From positions 1-20,832 of the forward strand of contig CARJCM010000020.1 in the NCBI GenBank assembly GCA_948999435.1: DNA of 20,832 bases. Reading direction: 5' to 3'. How positions within the stretch are numbered: the stretch's first letter is position 1; each line of letters opens with the position of its first letter. Below the pieces are notes generated by a model that was not told where the DNA came from, did no database searches, and was given only the letters and a program-made list of their open reading frames with translations. A program made the position numbers and the translations under genes. The DNA comes from an uncultured Bacilli bacterium (lineage in GTDB: Bacteria; Bacillota_I; Bacilli_A; RF39; UBA660). This document shows, one piece after another, positions 5,390 through 13,473 of the stretch.

Positions 5390-6919
5390 CTATTTTGTTT
5401 CAATTCTAGCAAATAATATTTTTGGCTCATTTAACTTATTATTTATTTCTAGTTTGCCAAATTCATTTATAGAATCGTAACTTGTTTCTTTTGTGTTTAA
5501 TTGCTCGAATATATTCTCCGAAGTTGTTGGAATATAAGGGCTTAATAAAATTGCACATATTCTAATACTTTCTAATAAATTATATAGAACTGTTGCTAGT
5601 CTGTCTTTCTTACTTTCATCTTTGGCTAGAATCCATGGGGTTGTATCATCAATATATTTATTACATTTCTTTAATACTTCCATTATTTCATCAATCGCTT
5701 CATTAACTTTTAAAGCATTCATTTTTTCTTCAACTATATCTTTAAGGTCTAGTACACTTTTAATTAGGTCATTATCTAATTCTTCAACTACTTTAGGGTT
5801 TATAATTTGACCTTCTAAATATTTATGACTCATACTTATAGTTCTATTTACTAAATTTCCTAATGTATTAGCTAAATCTGTATTTGTTCTAGTAATAAGC
5901 GCTGATTCTGAAAAATTGCCATCACTTCCAAATGGGACTTCGCGCAAAGCATAATATCTAACTGCATCTACACCATAATTTCCTATATATTCTCTTGGGT
6001 CTTTATAATTTCCTAAGCTTTTAGATATTTTACCACCATTTATAATTAACCAGCCATGACCAAATACTTGCTTTGGAAGTTCTAAATTTAATGCCATTAA
6101 TAAGCAAGGCCATATAATAGTATGGAATCTTATTATTTCTTTTCCTACTAAATGTAAGTCTGCAGGCCAGTATTTTTGGAATTTTTCATTCGCTTCATCT
6201 GGATATCCTAATGATGTTATATAATTTGATAAAGCATCTACCCATACATATACTACATGATTAGAATCAAAATCTACTGGTATTCCCCATTTAAACGAAG
6301 TTCTAGAAACACATAAGTCCTCTAAGCCTGGTTTTATAAAGTTATTTAACATTTCATTTTTACGTGATATTGGAAGTATAAAATCTGGATGGTTATTATA
6401 AAATTCAACTAATTTATCTTGGTATTTTGATAATTTGAAAAAGTATGCTTCTTCACTTACTTCTTTTATCTCACGACCACAATCTGGACATTTTCCTTCT
6501 ACAAGCTGACTTTCTGTCCAAAAAGATTCACATGGTACACAATATAATCCTTTATATTCACCTTTATAAATATCTCCTTGGTCATATAATTTCTTAAATA
6601 TTTTTTGAACTGCATTTTCATGTTCTTTGTCTGTTGTCCTAATAAAATAGTCATATGATATACCTAAAGATTGCCATAAATCTTTTGCATTTTCTATTAT
6701 TTTATCTACATATTCTTTGGGTGTTACTCCAGCTTCTCTAGCTTTTTTTTCAATTTTTTCTCCATGCTCATCTGTGCCTGTTTGAAAATATACATCATAT
6801 CCTGTTAATCTCTTATATCTTGCTAGGGCATCAGCGATTATTGTTGTGTAACAATGTCCAATATGAAAATCTGCACTTGGATAGTATATTGGTGTTGTTA
6901 TGTAATATTTTTTATTCAT
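5390..6919 (-). CDS. metG: Methionyl-tRNA synthetase
   Basis: MetG charges tRNA-Met for initiation and elongation. The 509-residue protein is a class I synthetase with the HIGH motif exact (HIGH, 19-22), the KMSKS loop as KISKS (297-301), and a zinc knuckle with four Cys (C127, C130, C144, C147; CVPC and CPDC). VWVDALSNYI (225-234) and GKEIIRFH (259-266) are conserved catalytic-core segments. The helical anticodon-binding domain follows (about 350-509). The C-terminal EMAP-like dimerisation domain of the longer B. subtilis enzyme is absent; monomeric forms of about 510 residues are common, so this is not a truncation. The start is ATG 6919 with AAGGAGGA upstream. It is transcribed alone from a sigma-A promoter through a methionine T-box (6930-7135). 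Confidence 0.97.
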   Translation of the reverse strand: MNKKYYITTPIYYPSADFHIGHCYTTIIADALARYKRLTGYDVYFQTGTDEHGEKIEKKAREAGVTPKEYVDKIIENAKDLWQSLGISYDYFIRTTDKEHENAVQKIFKKLYDQGDIYKGEYKGLYCVPCESFWTESQLVEGKCPDCGREIKEVSEEAYFFKLSKYQDKLVEFYNNHPDFILPISRKNEMLNNFIKPGLEDLCVSRTSFKWGIPVDFDSNHVVYVWVDALSNYITSLGYPDEANEKFQKYWPADLHLVGKEIIRFHTIIWPCLLMALNLELPKQVFGHGWLIINGGKISKSLGNYKDPREYIGNYGVDAVRYYALREVPFGSDGNFSESALITRTNTDLANTLGNLVNRTISMSHKYLEGQIINPKVVEELDNDLIKSVLDLKDIVEEKMNALKVNEAIDEIMEVLKKCNKYIDDTTPWILAKDESKKDRLATVLYNLLESIRICAILLSPYIPTTSENIFEQLNTKETSYDSINEFGKLEINNKLNEPKILFARIETK

Positions 6920-6929
6920 TATTTCCTCC

Positions 6930-7135
6930 TTAAAAACAAATAAAAACCATAAACTAAGGACGCAGATATGCGCGGTACCACCTTAATTCATGATTTTTTT
7001 CATGCTCTCTTTCCTTAACGCGGATTAACGATTAAACTCCAGAGTCATCTTCTATATTATTTAATATTCGTTTTCATCAACCACGAACTTTCTTTAATTA
7101 AAATAATATATACTCATTCCTTCAACATTTAAGTT
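6930..7135 (-). promoter_or_regulatory. T-box riboswitch, methionine-specific, controlling metG
   Basis: The minus strand carries the T-box hallmark AAGGTGGTACCGCG (GGTGGTACCGCG at 6971-6982), whose bulge pairs with the acceptor end of uncharged tRNA. Upstream is a Stem I: the helix TATATTATTT/AAATAATATA carries a distal region with GTGGTTGATGAAAACGAA, and below it the specifier loop GAAGATGA presents the codon ATG (7046-7048), closed by GAGT/ACTC. The competing terminator is CATGAATTAAGG (6981-6992) with CCTTAGTTTATG (6948-6959), 12 bp including two G-U pairs, followed by T runs to 6933. Uncharged tRNA-Met should favour antitermination and metG expression. The specifier matches the downstream gene. 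Confidence 0.95.
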
Positions 7136-7141
7136 GAATTC

Positions 7142-7170
7142 ATTATATTACATACTATATTATATGTCAA
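7142..7170 (-). promoter_or_regulatory. Sigma-A promoter of the metG T-box transcript
   Basis: On the minus strand, a perfect TTGACA (7165-7170), exactly 17 bp and a perfect TATAAT (7142-7147) are present. The spacer contains the spoVT stop codon (7160-7162), so the promoter is embedded in the end of the preceding gene. Confidence 0.9.
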
Positions 7171-7672
7171 GTTTCTTTGAAAAAATACTCGCTACTAATT
7201 TGCCGATACTAGCTTCATTTGTTAAGTTTTCTTCACTATATAATATTACTAAACCAATACTATCATTTAGGGAAATTATTGGTATAAATACAAAGTTTCC
7301 AGATATTTCAATATTTTCAAATATTACTTTTTTACTTTCTTCTGATACTTCTCTTTCTTCAATTATATTTATAAATTCTTGAGGAAGACTTTTATTTATT
7401 AATTCTTCTTTAAAACCACTTTCTGATATAACTTTTTCTCTATCTGTTATCATAATTTTATAATTAAATTCACTATTTATTAATTCACATAAAGAATTTG
7501 CTAAATCTGTACTTGTGCTCATTCGATAATATTTTTTTAAAATAATACTATCACTATCCGTGAATATTTCTACATTTTCGCCATCTCTTATCCCTAAGTT
7601 TCTTCTTATTTCTTTTGGTATTACTATTCTCCCTAATTCATCTATTCTTCTTATTACTCCAGTAGATTTCAA
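7160..7672 (-). CDS. spoVT: Stage V sporulation regulator SpoVT (AbrB-GAF)
   Basis: SpoVT is a DNA-binding regulator of sigma-G genes in the forespore. The 170-residue protein begins with an AbrB/MazE swapped-hairpin domain (KSTGVIRRIDELGRIVIPKE, then IRRNLGIRDGENVEIF), very close to the B. subtilis family pattern, followed by a GAF-like domain (about 55-170; KIMITDREKVISESG, NFVFIPIISLNDSIGLVILY). I choose the TTG start at 7672: the family begins at exactly this residue, and GGAG lies 9 nt upstream, whereas the ATG at 7687 has no Shine-Dalgarno and its first codons contain that GGAG. It lies after mfd as in B. subtilis, but with one extra gene between. The global regulator AbrB is a less likely alternative because of the GAF domain. 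No terminator is visible before the metG promoter. Confidence 0.93.
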   Translation of the reverse strand: MKSTGVIRRIDELGRIVIPKEIRRNLGIRDGENVEIFTDSDSIILKKYYRMSTSTDLANSLCELINSEFNYKIMITDREKVISESGFKEELINKSLPQEFINIIEEREVSEESKKVIFENIEISGNFVFIPIISLNDSIGLVILYSEENLTNEASIGKLVASIFSKKLDI

Positions 7673-7696
7673 GGAACACAACTCCATTTCTAATAT

Positions 7697-7725
7697 TAAT
7701 ATAAACTGCTTAGAGTTTTTTATAC
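7697..7725 (-). promoter_or_regulatory. Candidate sigma-F/sigma-G-type promoter of spoVT
   Basis: On the minus strand GTATA (7721-7725) and TATATTA (7697-7703) are separated by 17 bp, close to the forespore pattern GNATA and CATNNTA. B. subtilis spoVT is a sigma-G gene, so this fits, but the motif is weak in AT-rich DNA and the first base of the -10 is T instead of C. Confidence 0.35.
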
Positions 7726-7746
7726 TAAAAAAAGAGCTTAGGCTCT
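7726..7746 (-). terminator. Intrinsic terminator of the 139-residue orphan gene
   Basis: AGAGC-CTAA-GCTCT on the minus strand is a perfect 5-bp stem followed by a run of Ts (7727-7733). It starts 2 nt after the stop codon and separates the orphan gene from spoVT. Confidence 0.8.
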
Positions 7747-7748
7747 AA

Positions 7749-8168
7749 TTATTTTCTTCCACCAGAAGTTGGTTCATTGTTTCTACTCTGGATTTCTTCT
7801 TTTATTCGATTAAATTCTTCTAATTCTTGTTCTGTTACACATATAACATTGGCAGTTAAAAATGCTTGTTCAAATTCACTAACTAATTCTGGAGTTAATT
7901 GTCCTTCTGCTTTTATTCTTTCAAAAGTTTCATATATTATTTTATATTCAACCATTTTAACATTACAGCTGATTAATAATCTATACATATCTTTCAAATT
8001 TGGTAATTCTTGAGTAATATCTGTCATTACAGAACTTGCTAAGATATCTCTATTAATTATATCAACTTCTTCTAAACTATAACATTCAGTTCCATCTGAT
8101 GCTAAAAATGGCATTTCTGGTCTGGTTTTTTCTATTAATGGATTAGTTTTATATATTATTCCTTTCAT
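7749..8168 (-). CDS. Uncharacterised acidic 139-residue protein between mfd and spoVT
   Basis: I do not recognise this family. The 139 residues form a soluble, acidic protein without signal peptide or membrane segment. The N-terminus is extended and proline-containing (KTNPLIEKTRPEMPFLASD). The rest looks helical: SLEEVDIINRDILASSVM, ELPNLKDMYRLLISCNVK, a central ETFERIKAEGQLTPELVSEF, and a terminal EQELEEFNRIKEEIQSRN, with a flexible SGGRK tail. Cysteines are scattered and form no zinc motif, which argues against the anti-sigma factor Fin (YabK), a neighbour of mfd in B. subtilis. Start ATG 8168 has AAGGAG 7 nt upstream. It has its own sigma-A promoter and terminator, so it is expressed apart from both mfd and spoVT. 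The setting alone allows a guess at sporulation or repair, nothing firmer. Confidence 0.85.
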   Translation of the reverse strand: MKGIIYKTNPLIEKTRPEMPFLASDGTECYSLEEVDIINRDILASSVMTDITQELPNLKDMYRLLISCNVKMVEYKIIYETFERIKAEGQLTPELVSEFEQAFLTANVICVTEQELEEFNRIKEEIQSRNNEPTSGGRK

Positions 8169-8192
8169 ATAAATTCTCCTTCTTGTTTAAGT

Positions 8193-8221
8193 ATTTTATT
8201 ATATTTTTTTAAATTTGTCAA
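8193..8221 (-). promoter_or_regulatory. Sigma-A promoter of the 139-residue orphan gene
   Basis: On the minus strand, a perfect TTGACA (8216-8221), 17 bp and TAAAAT (8193-8198) are seen. The -35 begins 1 bp after the mfd stop codon. Confidence 0.75.
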
Positions 8222-8222
8222 A

Positions 8223-11200
8223 TTATAGATAAGATTTTATAAGTTCTAACAATGGGACAAAAGTATAAAGAAAATGTTTGTCATTTGTTTTAATCATTAA
8301 AGAGATTTTTATTCTTTTGTTTTGATATCTGAATTTTAAATTAGAATTTATGTTATAACTTTCTAAAAATAGTTTATCGGCTTTTAAATTGTTAGAAATA
8401 TCCTCTGGTAATTCTAGTTCAACAAAGTTTCTTGTTTGGGTAACTCTTTTAATATTTAGCGAACTTGCTAATTTTTCAAACCATTCTTCATACATATATA
8501 TTATTAAACTTTCGTCTACTTTACCAAATCTATCTTCTAATTCATTTTTTATTTGTTCTAATGTTTCTTTAGATTCTATCTCATTTATCTTATTGTGTAT
8601 TTCAATTTTTATTTCATCATCTTTAACATAATCGTCACTTATATGTGTACTTACATTAATTAAGGCAGTTGGTGATTCGTCATTATTTACTTCTTCACCT
8701 TTTAGTTTCTTCATTTCTTCTTCAATCATCTGCATATATAGATTAATACCAACTGAATCTACAAATCCCGCTTGTTCATTTCCTAAGATATCTCCAGCTC
8801 CTCTAATGGATAAGTCTCGCATAGCTATTCGATATCCACTTCCGAGTTCTGTAAATTCTTTGATAGCTTCTAGACGTTTTATTGCTATATCATTTAACAT
8901 TTTACTCTTGTTATATAAAAGATAAGCATATGCTATTTTATTTGATCTACCAACTCTTCCACGTATTTGGTATAATTGAGATAATCCAAAATGGTCAGCA
9001 TTATATATAATTAATGTATTAGCATTTGGTATGTCAATACCTGTTTCAATAATGGTTGTACAGACTAAAATGTCATATTTGTAATCAATAAAGTCTTCCA
9101 TTATGTTTTCTAATTCTTGTTTTGTCATTCTACCATGAGCTGTTATTATTCTGGCTTCAGGTACTAATTTTTTTAGTTTTGAACTTATACTTTCTAATTC
9201 ATTAATGTTATTATAAAGGACAAATATCTGACCACTTCTTGATAACTCTTTATAAATAGCATCTTTAACTATTAAATCTTGTTCCTCTAATACATAAGTC
9301 TGTATAGGATACCTATTTACTGGTGCGGTATCTATTACTGATAAATCTCTTAAACCAGACATAGCCATTTTTAATGTTCTTGGTATAGGAGTTGCTGATA
9401 AAGTTAAAACATTTACGTCATTTTTATATTGTTTTATTTTCTCTTTATGAGTTACTCCAAAACGTTGCTCTTCATCTACTACTAATAATCCTAATTTTTT
9501 GAATTTTATATCATCACTTAATAAGCGATGAGTTCCAAATACAATATCAATAGTTCCTTCTTCTAAACCTTTTAATATTCTTTTGGTATCTTTTGCACTA
9601 GTAAACCTATTTAATAGCTCAATATTTAAAGGATAATCTTTAAATCTTTCTATGGCACTTGTATATTGTTGCTTAGATAAAATAGTCGTTGGACATAAAT
9701 AAAATACTTGTTTATTATTGACTACTGTTTTGAACATTGCTCGAAAAGCAACTTCAGTTTTACCAAAACCTACATCACCACATAATAATCTATCCATAGG
9801 TACTTGACTAATTAAATCTTTATCAATTTCATTTATAGCTTTTTCTTGATCTCTAGTTGGAGTATATGCGAAAGATGCGGCAAAGTCTTGTTCCATCTCA
9901 TTAGTTACATATTTTTCTCCTTGTAATGCTTTTCTTGCAGCATATAACTTTAATAACTCTTCTGATATGTCTTTTATTTTTCGTTCTACTGCCCTTTTAG
10001 TCTTTGCCCAATTTGTTGAATTTAATTTATTTATTTTAGGTTTTAATCCGTCTTTACTAGCATATTTTAAAATTGTATTCATTTTCTCTACTGGAACATA
10101 AACTTTGTCATTACCCTCATATAATATTTCTATATAATCTTTTTGTAAGCCATTTTGAGTAAGTGTTTTGATTCCATTATATATGCCTATTCCATGAGCC
10201 ATATGAACTACATAATCACCTAAATTTAAAGCATTTAAGTCTTTTATCTTACGACCTATTTTATAAGAATTTTTGTATTTTATTTCATTTGTTCTGGTTT
10301 CTTCAATATCATTTGCACTTATTATAACCTTTTTATCTATTATAAAGCCTTTTGTTAGAATCTTTGGTTCAACTTTGTGGGGAACATTTATTAACTCTTT
10401 TATTTGTTTTCTTTGATTTTCTTTAGGTAGAAAAAAAGTTATTTCATAGCCTAAGCGATGCCACGAGTCACATTGTTCTTGTAATTTTTCAAAATTAGAA
10501 CGGAAATTTGGTATTTCCTTACTTTCAATATTTAAAACATCTTTAGTCTCTAATTTGCTATTTAAAAAATTGATATATATGTTATACTTCGGATTTATTT
10601 CATCAAGTGAAAACATAAATCTTGTATCACTTGGAAGATTTTTTGCTACACGAAATTCAAACATCTCTTCTTCTAGTTTTAAATAAGCTGCTTTTATTCT
10701 ACTTTCATCAATTGTTACTACTATCGCATTATCTGCATAATCATATAATGAAGATTTATTCTCAGTTTTAATCTCGCCATTGTTTATTAAAGTTATTTCA
10801 TCAGTTGTACTTAAAGACATCTGAGTGTTTTCATCAAAATATCTAATGGATTCAATAGTATTTCCAAAGAATTCTAACCTTATGGGATGCTCACTTAAAG
10901 TAATAAATATGTCTATTACAAAGCCTCTTACTGCATATTCACCCGTACTTGTTACGATTGTATCTCTTTTATAGCCTAATTCTTCTAATATTTCAATTAA
11001 CTTTTCACGATTAATATCCATATCTTTTTTTAATTTAATATTTAATTTATTCTGAACTTTTGTGTCTGTTAAATACTTTAAGTATCCCATTAAATTAGTT
11101 ATTATTATTCCTTTTTGACTCTTGATTTTTTCTAGTGTCTCAATTCTGGTTGTTTTAAGTTCGGGAGAAATAGCTAAAGCTTGACTTGTTAGAAAATCAT

Positions 11201-11405
11201 CCATTGGAAATAACCATGTGTTTTCTTCTATTGATTTAATGCCACTGTAAAGACCGTTAGCTTCAAAAAGCGTACTTGTTAGTAAAATAATATTTTCTTT
11301 CTTTTCTTGAAATAATTTGGCAACGTAAAGATGGGCTAACTCATTTGTTAACCCTACTATTGTTAAATTATTATCATATTTAAAGTAATTATCTAAAAAA
11401 TTCAT
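8223..11405 (-). CDS. mfd: Transcription-repair coupling factor Mfd
   Basis: Mfd pushes RNA polymerase off at lesions and recruits UvrA, starting transcription-coupled excision repair. The 1060-residue protein shows the full order: UvrB-like N-terminal module (about 1-350), the RNA-polymerase interaction domain (LGDYVVHMAHGIGIYNGI, then DYIEILYEGNDKVYVPVEKM, 395-442), the RecG-like translocase with Walker A GDVGFGKT (543-550), DEEQRFGV (644-651), LSATPIPRTL, TGIDIPNANTLII and QIRGRVGRS, and a C-terminal D7 domain. The start is ATG 11405, one base after the pth stop; GGAG in the last pth codons is the Shine-Dalgarno. The longer frame to 11414 (TTG) lies inside pth and would lose that site. It is the last gene of the operon running from tadA/dnaX. 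pth-mfd adjacency is conserved in Bacillota. Confidence 0.97.
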   Translation of the reverse strand: MNFLDNYFKYDNNLTIVGLTNELAHLYVAKLFQEKKENIILLTSTLFEANGLYSGIKSIEENTWLFPMDDFLTSQALAISPELKTTRIETLEKIKSQKGIIITNLMGYLKYLTDTKVQNKLNIKLKKDMDINREKLIEILEELGYKRDTIVTSTGEYAVRGFVIDIFITLSEHPIRLEFFGNTIESIRYFDENTQMSLSTTDEITLINNGEIKTENKSSLYDYADNAIVVTIDESRIKAAYLKLEEEMFEFRVAKNLPSDTRFMFSLDEINPKYNIYINFLNSKLETKDVLNIESKEIPNFRSNFEKLQEQCDSWHRLGYEITFFLPKENQRKQIKELINVPHKVEPKILTKGFIIDKKVIISANDIEETRTNEIKYKNSYKIGRKIKDLNALNLGDYVVHMAHGIGIYNGIKTLTQNGLQKDYIEILYEGNDKVYVPVEKMNTILKYASKDGLKPKINKLNSTNWAKTKRAVERKIKDISEELLKLYAARKALQGEKYVTNEMEQDFAASFAYTPTRDQEKAINEIDKDLISQVPMDRLLCGDVGFGKTEVAFRAMFKTVVNNKQVFYLCPTTILSKQQYTSAIERFKDYPLNIELLNRFTSAKDTKRILKGLEEGTIDIVFGTHRLLSDDIKFKKLGLLVVDEEQRFGVTHKEKIKQYKNDVNVLTLSATPIPRTLKMAMSGLRDLSVIDTAPVNRYPIQTYVLEEQDLIVKDAIYKELSRSGQIFVLYNNINELESISSKLKKLVPEARIITAHGRMTKQELENIMEDFIDYKYDILVCTTIIETGIDIPNANTLIIYNADHFGLSQLYQIRGRVGRSNKIAYAYLLYNKSKMLNDIAIKRLEAIKEFTELGSGYRIAMRDLSIRGAGDILGNEQAGFVDSVGINLYMQMIEEEMKKLKGEEVNNDESPTALINVSTHISDDYVKDDEIKIEIHNKINEIESKETLEQIKNELEDRFGKVDESLIIYMYEEWFEKLASSLNIKRVTQTRNFVELELPEDISNNLKADKLFLESYNINSNLKFRYQNKRIKISLMIKTNDKHFLYTFVPLLELIKSYL

Positions 11406-11406
11406 T

Positions 11407-11961
11407 TTAACCAACTCCGTTGTAGTCGTTCATTACTTTATTTATGTCATAGTTGATAAAATCTTCAATTATTTGATTCGTTAAAATAAATGTTTTTTCT
11501 AATTGTGCTAGTTGTTCTTTGTTAAATTTTCCTAAAACAAAATCTTTTGTATCTCCATTTGTATTATGGGAGATTCCTATTTTTAGTCTGGCAAAATTGT
11601 TGTTTCCTATACGATTTATTATCGATTTGATACCATTATGACCGCCTGCGCTACTATTTGTCTTAACTCTTATTTTGCCAAATGGTAAATCTAAATCATC
11701 ATGGATAACTAAAATATCTTTATACTCTATTTTATAAAAATTTATAAATTCAATAACAGAGTTTCCTGAAAGATTCATATAAGTCTCAGGTTTGACAAAT
11801 ATAACTTTTTCATTATTAATAATTTCAGTAGTATACAAAGCATTAAACTTCTTTTGCCATGAAGAGCCTTTTAAATAATTATCTAGCACCATAAATCCTA
11901 TATTATGCCTTGTATTTTCATATTCTTTGCCTGGATTTCCTAATCCTATTATTAATTTCAC
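11407..11961 (-). CDS. pth: Peptidyl-tRNA hydrolase
   Basis: Pth cleaves the ester bond of peptidyl-tRNAs released from stalled ribosomes, recycling tRNA; the B. subtilis orthologue is SpoVC. The 184-residue bacterial-type enzyme has GLGNPGKEYENTRHNIGF with Asn9 and catalytic His19, PETYMNLSG with Asn63, the HDDLDLPFG segment with the aspartate that orients the histidine, and SAGGHNGIKSI with Asn109. All active-site positions are kept and length is normal. The start is GTG at 11961, with AAGGTGAC upstream; it overlaps the TGA stop of the preceding methyltransferase as GTGA, a sign of translational coupling. Confidence 0.96.
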   Translation of the reverse strand: MKLIIGLGNPGKEYENTRHNIGFMVLDNYLKGSSWQKKFNALYTTEIINNEKVIFVKPETYMNLSGNSVIEFINFYKIEYKDILVIHDDLDLPFGKIRVKTNSSAGGHNGIKSIINRIGNNNFARLKIGISHNTNGDTKDFVLGKFNKEQLAQLEKTFILTNQIIEDFINYDINKVMNDYNGVG

Positions 11962-12689
11962 TTTGTCACCTTCTTTTTTACTTGTGATTCTTTAAAAATA
12001 CTCTGATATGTTTTGATATTTCTTGATACTATATGGTTGGAAACTTTAACACCTACTCGAGCGTTTTTCACGAATTTCAGCAATACCATTATAGCATAAT
12101 CTTCAGGCTTTGATGAAATAAATTTCATTACTTTGACATTTAAGTTATTTGCACTTGCTATATTTATTATTTCTTCTAATCTTTCAGGCCTATGAACCAT
12201 ATAAAACTTTCCTTTATCCTTTAAGAGATAACTTGCTGTTTCTATTATTTCTTTTAATGTTATTGTTAGTTCATGTCTGGCTATTGCTACTTCTTTTATA
12301 GTGTTAGTAAGTGATGTGTTATCCACTTTGAAAAATGGAGGATTACATGTTATTATATCAATACTATTTCCTGGGAAATAATCTTTACTATCTAAAACAT
12401 TTACGTTTAACATTTTTATTTTGTTTTCTAATTTATTATACTTTATGCTTTTATTGGCTAAATCATATATTTCTTTTTGGATTTCTATGCCTATTACTTC
12501 TTTATCGTATCTTTTTGATATAATTAATGGTAAAGGTGCATTACCACTGCAAAAATCAATGATTTTCTTATCATCATTTTTAATATCAATGAATTCTGCA
12601 AGTAAAAGAGAGTCTAAGGAAAACTTAAACTTCTCAGAATCTTGATATATTTTTAGACCATAATCATATAAATCATTTAGTACAACCAT
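11958..12689 (-). CDS. yabB: TrmN6/YabB-family tRNA (adenine-N6)-methyltransferase
   Basis: This 243-residue Rossmann-fold enzyme uses S-adenosylmethionine. Motif I is IDFCSGNAPLPLII (44-57), an acidic residue follows in IGIEI (67-70), and the N6-adenine catalytic motif IV is NPPF (116-119). The N-terminal substrate segment KFKFSLDSLLLAEF matches the YabB/TrmN6 pattern. E. coli TrmN6 modifies A37 of tRNA1-Val; the exact target here is inferred. The start is ATG 12689 with AGGTGA 5 nt upstream, overlapping ricT by 17 bp; the GTG at 12698 lies inside that Shine-Dalgarno. Position between ricT and pth agrees with the B. subtilis locus, although yabA and yazA/rsmI are missing. An 18-bp Noc-like site lies in its coding sequence, encoding DYFPGN. 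Confidence 0.9.
   Translation of the reverse strand: MVVLNDLYDYGLKIYQDSEKFKFSLDSLLLAEFIDIKNDDKKIIDFCSGNAPLPLIISKRYDKEVIGIEIQKEIYDLANKSIKYNKLENKIKMLNVNVLDSKDYFPGNSIDIITCNPPFFKVDNTSLTNTIKEVAIARHELTITLKEIIETASYLLKDKGKFYMVHRPERLEEIINIASANNLNVKVMKFISSKPEDYAIMVLLKFVKNARVGVKVSNHIVSRNIKTYQSIFKESQVKKKVTK
12365..12382 (+). repeat. Noc-like palindromic site, copy 2, inside yabB
   Basis: Exact TATTTCCTGGGAAATAAT, core 12366-12379. Here the minus strand is read as codons for DYFPGN in the methyltransferase, just before its NPPF motif. The reading frame differs from that of the dnaX copy. Confidence 0.7.
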
Positions 12690-13473
12690 TGCAATCACCT
12701 AATGATATGTCTATTTTTTCGTTATTTACTAGTACTTTATAACTTCTATTTAAAATGTCTTTACTTATTACTGGTCCTTTGCCCTTTTCTGTTTCAATAT
12801 ATTCGCCAATGTCTGGCATTCCTTTATTACAAGCTAGATATTCCTCATCTTCATATGTTAAACAACATAGTAATCTACCACATAAGCCATTGATTTTCGC
12901 TGGATTTAAAGCCAGTCCTTGATTTTTAGCCATATTCATAGAAACTGATTCAATGTGATTTAAAAATTTAGCACAACATATTTTCTCGCCACATGAACCA
13001 ACTCCACCTATTTCACGTGCTTTATCACGCGCTCCAATTTGACGAAGTTCTATTCTAGTTCGATAAACACTAGCTAATCTTTTGGCTAATTCTCTAAAAT
13101 CTACTCTTTCATCAGCAAGAAAGTTAAAAATAAGTTGTTTTCTATCAAATGTATAGGTAGCATTTATAATTTTCATATCAAGTCCTAGTTCTTTTACTAT
13201 TTCTCTAGACTCTTTTAGGGCACTTTCTGCATCACGAAGATTTTTTAAATAGGTTTCATAATCATTTTTAGTGGATATACGGATTATGTCTTTTAATTCT
13301 TCATAATTCTTGATATTGCTGTCTTTTATGTAAGATACAACTCTACCAAATTGCTCTCCTTTTTCTGTTTCAGTTATTACAGTGACATTTATTGGGCATT
13401 TTACTTTACTTTTAAAATTGTATATCTTGCCATTATCTTTGAAATTAACACCATATATATAATACTTATCCAT
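12673..13473 (-). CDS. ricT: PSP1-domain protein RicT (YaaT)
   Basis: RicT is a subunit of the RicA-RicF-RicT (Y) complex, which in B. subtilis binds RNase Y, guides mRNA maturation and promotes sporulation, competence and biofilm formation. The 266-residue protein has the PSP1 domain (about 50-150; AYRTRIELRQIGARDKA-like segment at 136-152) and the cysteine signatures CGEKICC (161-167) and CGRLLCC (198-204), which in the family hold iron-sulfur clusters with the partner subunits. A further CNGC lies near the C-terminus. The start is ATG 13473, 8 bp inside the end of holB, with GAGAGAT as a weak Shine-Dalgarno, so translation is probably coupled. holB-ricT-yabB order matches B. subtilis except for missing yabA. 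Confidence 0.95.
   Translation of the reverse strand: MDKYYIYGVNFKDNGKIYNFKSKVKCPINVTVITETEKGEQFGRVVSYIKDSNIKNYEELKDIIRISTKNDYETYLKNLRDAESALKESREIVKELGLDMKIINATYTFDRKQLIFNFLADERVDFRELAKRLASVYRTRIELRQIGARDKAREIGGVGSCGEKICCAKFLNHIESVSMNMAKNQGLALNPAKINGLCGRLLCCLTYEDEEYLACNKGMPDIGEYIETEKGKGPVISKDILNRSYKVLVNNEKIDISLGDCNGCTK

Noticed and set aside
5390..6919. metG as a truncated gene because it lacks the C-terminal dimerisation domain
   Set aside because: Monomeric bacterial MetRS of about 510 residues is common, and the catalytic and anticodon-binding domains are complete.
12317..12325. TTATCCACT resembling a DnaA box inside yabB
   Set aside because: It has one mismatch, is isolated and lies in coding sequence, as expected by chance.
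13011..13022. TTTCACGTGC in ricT as a fourth parS
   Set aside because: Only the central half matches; the right arm is not GAAACA and it lies in coding sequence.
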